Of a stretch of 64,000 nt of DNA, positions 62,194 through 64,000 are shown in pieces. The first letter of the stretch is position 1; each line of letters opens with the position of its first letter. The translations under genes and the position numbers were made by a program. Under the pieces are notes generated by a model. It saw only the letters and a list, made by a program, of their open reading frames with translations. It made no database searches and had not been told where the DNA came from. Origin of the DNA: SYOC01 sp964441775 (GTDB lineage Bacteria > Desulfobacterota > Binatia > Bin18); contig CAYTVL010000007.1 in assembly GCA_964441775.1 (NCBI GenBank), forward strand, positions 1-64,000, in the 5' to 3' direction.

Positions 62194-63498
62194 ATGAAGA
62201 AGAAGCCCCCCGCTCACGTTCCCCCACCCCCTTCGGACCCTTCGGATACTTCTACCGTCCCGTCCAGCAGTCGTCGCCAGTTCCTCCGTACTGCGGCAAT
62301 CAGCGCCGCTGCTGGTAGCAGCGCTCTCGCCGCTGGCTGCAAGTACAAAACTCAATTTTTTCTTCTGAGCCGCGCCCCAACTGAGGCCAAAGAGAAAAAT
62401 CCCGAGTGGCAAGAGTCTCATATTCGCAGCTATCGCCCGCTTGGACACACCAGCATGCCGATATCTGACATTTCCTTCGGCTGCGCGAGTCTCGACAACG
62501 TCGCCACTGTCAAGCGCGCGCTGGAACGAGGCGTCAACTATTTCGACACCTCGCCGGATTACTCCCGTGCCGGGTCCGAGCAGACCCTCGGAGAAGGCAT
62601 CAAAGGTTTTCCGCGCGACAAGCTCTTTATTGTCTCCAAGTTTTGCACGCTCGAGAACCACCTCAGTAACGACGCCCCGGTCAACGAGGTCATTGCCGCG
62701 GTAGAAGGCAGCCTTAAACGACTCGGCACGGACTACCTCGACCTCGCGCATATCCATGCGTGTGATTCGCTTGATCGGCTGATGAACCCTAACATTCACG
62801 AAGCCTTCGATCGACTCAAAGAACAGGGAAAACTGCGTTTTCTTGGCGTCTCGTCGCATACACCCCATCTTGAAACCGTCATGCGGCACGCAGTGGACTC
62901 CGGGCGTTTCGATGTCATCATGGTCGCCTACAATTTTCGCAATTGGCCGGACCTTACTAACATTTTTCGGGACGCCAAGCAGAAAGGCGTTGGTGTGGTC
63001 GCCATGAAGACGCTGAAAGGCGCGAAACATACAGCCCTCTCGGACTTCACACCAACCGAACGCGAGTCCTTCGCCCAGGCCGCATTCAAATGGGTGTTGT
63101 CGAATGACAACGTCAGCGGGCTGGTGGTGTCCATTAACTCGTTGTCGCAAATTGATGAGTATCTCCACGCCTCAGGTCAGCCGCTGCAAAAGACAGATCT
63201 TGATCTTTTAGAAAAGTATGACCGTTTAGTCGCTAACGACTATTGTCGTCCTGGTTGCGGAGCTTGTCTGTCTTCCTGCCCGGCGGATGTTCCCATTAAC
63301 GACGTGCTCCGCTACGCCATGTACTACGAAAATTATGGCCAGCAGCGCCTTGGCATGGAAAAATACGAGCGCATCGCTCAGACTCGCAACGTTTCGCAGT
63401 GCGCGGAATGCAAAGCCCCCTGCGAACAAGCCTGTCCGTTTGATCTCCCCGTGAAAGAAAAACTGCTGCGTGCGGACCGCCTGCTGCGTTTCACGTAA
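62194..63498 (+). CDS. Tat-exported aldo/keto reductase fused to a 4Fe-4S ferredoxin-like domain
   Basis: A 434-residue protein. It has a twin-arginine signal (SRRQFLRTAAISAAAGSSALAAGCKYK); the LAAGC stretch may make it a lipoprotein. An AKR domain follows, with the catalytic Asp/Tyr in YFDTSPDYSRAG, Lys in LFIVSKF and His in LAHIHACD. The C-terminus holds iron-sulfur clusters (CGACLSSCPADVP and CAECKAPCEQACP). It probably reduces or oxidises a substrate outside the cytoplasm. Start follows GAGAGGTG. Confidence 0.9.
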   Translation: MKKKPPAHVPPPPSDPSDTSTVPSSSRRQFLRTAAISAAAGSSALAAGCKYKTQFFLLSRAPTEAKEKNPEWQESHIRSYRPLGHTSMPISDISFGCASLDNVATVKRALERGVNYFDTSPDYSRAGSEQTLGEGIKGFPRDKLFIVSKFCTLENHLSNDAPVNEVIAAVEGSLKRLGTDYLDLAHIHACDSLDRLMNPNIHEAFDRLKEQGKLRFLGVSSHTPHLETVMRHAVDSGRFDVIMVAYNFRNWPDLTNIFRDAKQKGVGVVAMKTLKGAKHTALSDFTPTERESFAQAAFKWVLSNDNVSGLVVSINSLSQIDEYLHASGQPLQKTDLDLLEKYDRLVANDYCRPGCGACLSSCPADVPINDVLRYAMYYENYGQQRLGMEKYERIAQTRNVSQCAECKAPCEQACPFDLPVKEKLLRADRLLRFT

Positions 63499-63536
63499 GC
63501 AGAGGACTCAACCATCCCCGTGGAGTCAAAGTAGAA

Positions 63537-64000
63537 ATGCAGAGGACAGCCGGCGATCCATTGAGCGATGCGAAGATCATCGACTCGTGGAAGAAAAACG
63601 TTTCATCTTGGACAACTGCGGTGCGTGAGGGACAGATCGAGAGTCGCACGCTCGTTACCAATCAGGCGATCGTAGAGGCGACGCTAGGCCGCTCCCCGCG
63701 TTCGGTTCTCGATCTTGGCTGTGGGGAAGGTTGGTTGGCCCGCGCCCTCGCCGCCAAAGGCATTCATGTCATTGGGATCGATGTTGTTCCAGGTTTTATA
63801 GAACAAGCGCAACAGGCTGGCGGCGGCGATTTCCGCGTAGTTTCCTATGAAGACCTCATCGCCGGCAAGTTGATGGTCAAGGTCGATGCCGTTGTCTGTA
63901 ATTTTGCTCTGCTCGGTCAGGAGTCCATTGCAGGAGTATGCAAAACGATTCCAACGCTGTTGAATCCAGGCGGCGCCTTTCTTGTCCAGACTTTGCACCC
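63537..64000 (+). CDS. SAM-dependent methyltransferase, truncated by the window end
   Basis: At least 154 residues with the class I methyltransferase motif SVLDLGCGEGWLARALA and later VVCNFALLG. It begins MQRTAGDPLSDAKIID at ATG 63537, without a strong ribosome-binding site. The substrate cannot be judged. The gene runs off the right edge. Confidence 0.8.
   Translation, partial: MQRTAGDPLSDAKIIDSWKKNVSSWTTAVREGQIESRTLVTNQAIVEATLGRSPRSVLDLGCGEGWLARALAAKGIHVIGIDVVPGFIEQAQQAGGGDFRVVSYEDLIAGKLMVKVDAVVCNFALLGQESIAGVCKTIPTLLNPGGAFLVQTLH

Overview
The window looks like one chromosome segment of a free-living Gram-negative bacterium. Evidence is an LpxC enzyme, a TonB-dependent outer-membrane receptor, an OmpA-type lipoprotein and periplasmic quinoprotein and Tat-exported proteins. 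The mix of LLM and SDR oxidoreductases, a BKACE-type enzyme, an acyl-CoA ligase, a thiolase and many giant cyclase/ATPase/TPR proteins resembles Deltaproteobacteria-like or Binatota/Tectomicrobia-type genomes. That placement is inference; no rRNA is present to test it. I saw no phage, tRNA, rRNA or CRISPR array.

Layout. 1-7.8 kb: dnaB, an LLM oxidoreductase, asnS, an M48-TPR protease, an orphan HExxH protein, a small secreted protein and a PQQ-type quinoprotein. 7.9-11.2 kb: cyclase/ATPase/TPR paralogue A. 11.4-13.7 kb: a cobalamin riboswitch and a BtuB-like receptor. 13.8-20.9 kb: one minus-strand run, yebC, ruvC, ruvA, ruvB, DUF2905, an NtrY-like histidine kinase, and a response-regulator receiver domain fused to LpxC. 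21.1-24.7 kb: a small membrane coiled-coil protein and broken paralogue D. 24.8-30.8 kb: a TetR-controlled HlyD/ABC-2 efflux operon with a 28-bp palindromic operator over its start codon. 30.9-38.7 kb: an OmpA lipoprotein, thiC with a TPP riboswitch, an APC permease, a FemAB-like protein and an RNase II/R-family exonuclease. 38.8-42.0 kb: paralogue B, whose zinc-ribbon N-terminus is out of frame. 42.0-50.9 kb: metabolic enzymes (MBL hydrolase, SDR, dienelactone hydrolase, alpha/beta hydrolase, acyl-CoA ligase, a SpoIIIAA/Ycf45-like AAA-R3H protein, thiolase). 51.0-55.7 kb: hisH-hisA and hisF, separated by MarR, CBS and peptidase C92-like genes. 55.8-59.0 kb: paralogue C. 59.1-59.9 kb: an antitoxin/PIN-toxin pair bracketed by a 41-bp repeat. 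59.9-64.0 kb: a BKACE-type enzyme, a CinA-C-like protein, a phosphoesterase, a Tat-exported aldo/keto reductase-ferredoxin and a truncated methyltransferase.

Two things stand out. First, the receiver-LpxC fusion lies 10 bp downstream of a membrane histidine kinase, so the committed step of lipid A synthesis may be under direct phosphorelay control. Second, all four cyclase/AAA/TPR paralogues carry degenerate 7-nt tandem repeats in the linker between the N-terminal module and the cyclase. Two are in frame across it and two are out of frame. Three paralogues also end in or next to degenerate 8-nt tandem repeats in place of the usual C-terminal tail. Relics of such a tail flank the toxin-antitoxin pair. 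Similar 7-nt repeats sit in hisH and hisF, so the genome seems to gain and lose short tandem repeats inside genes.
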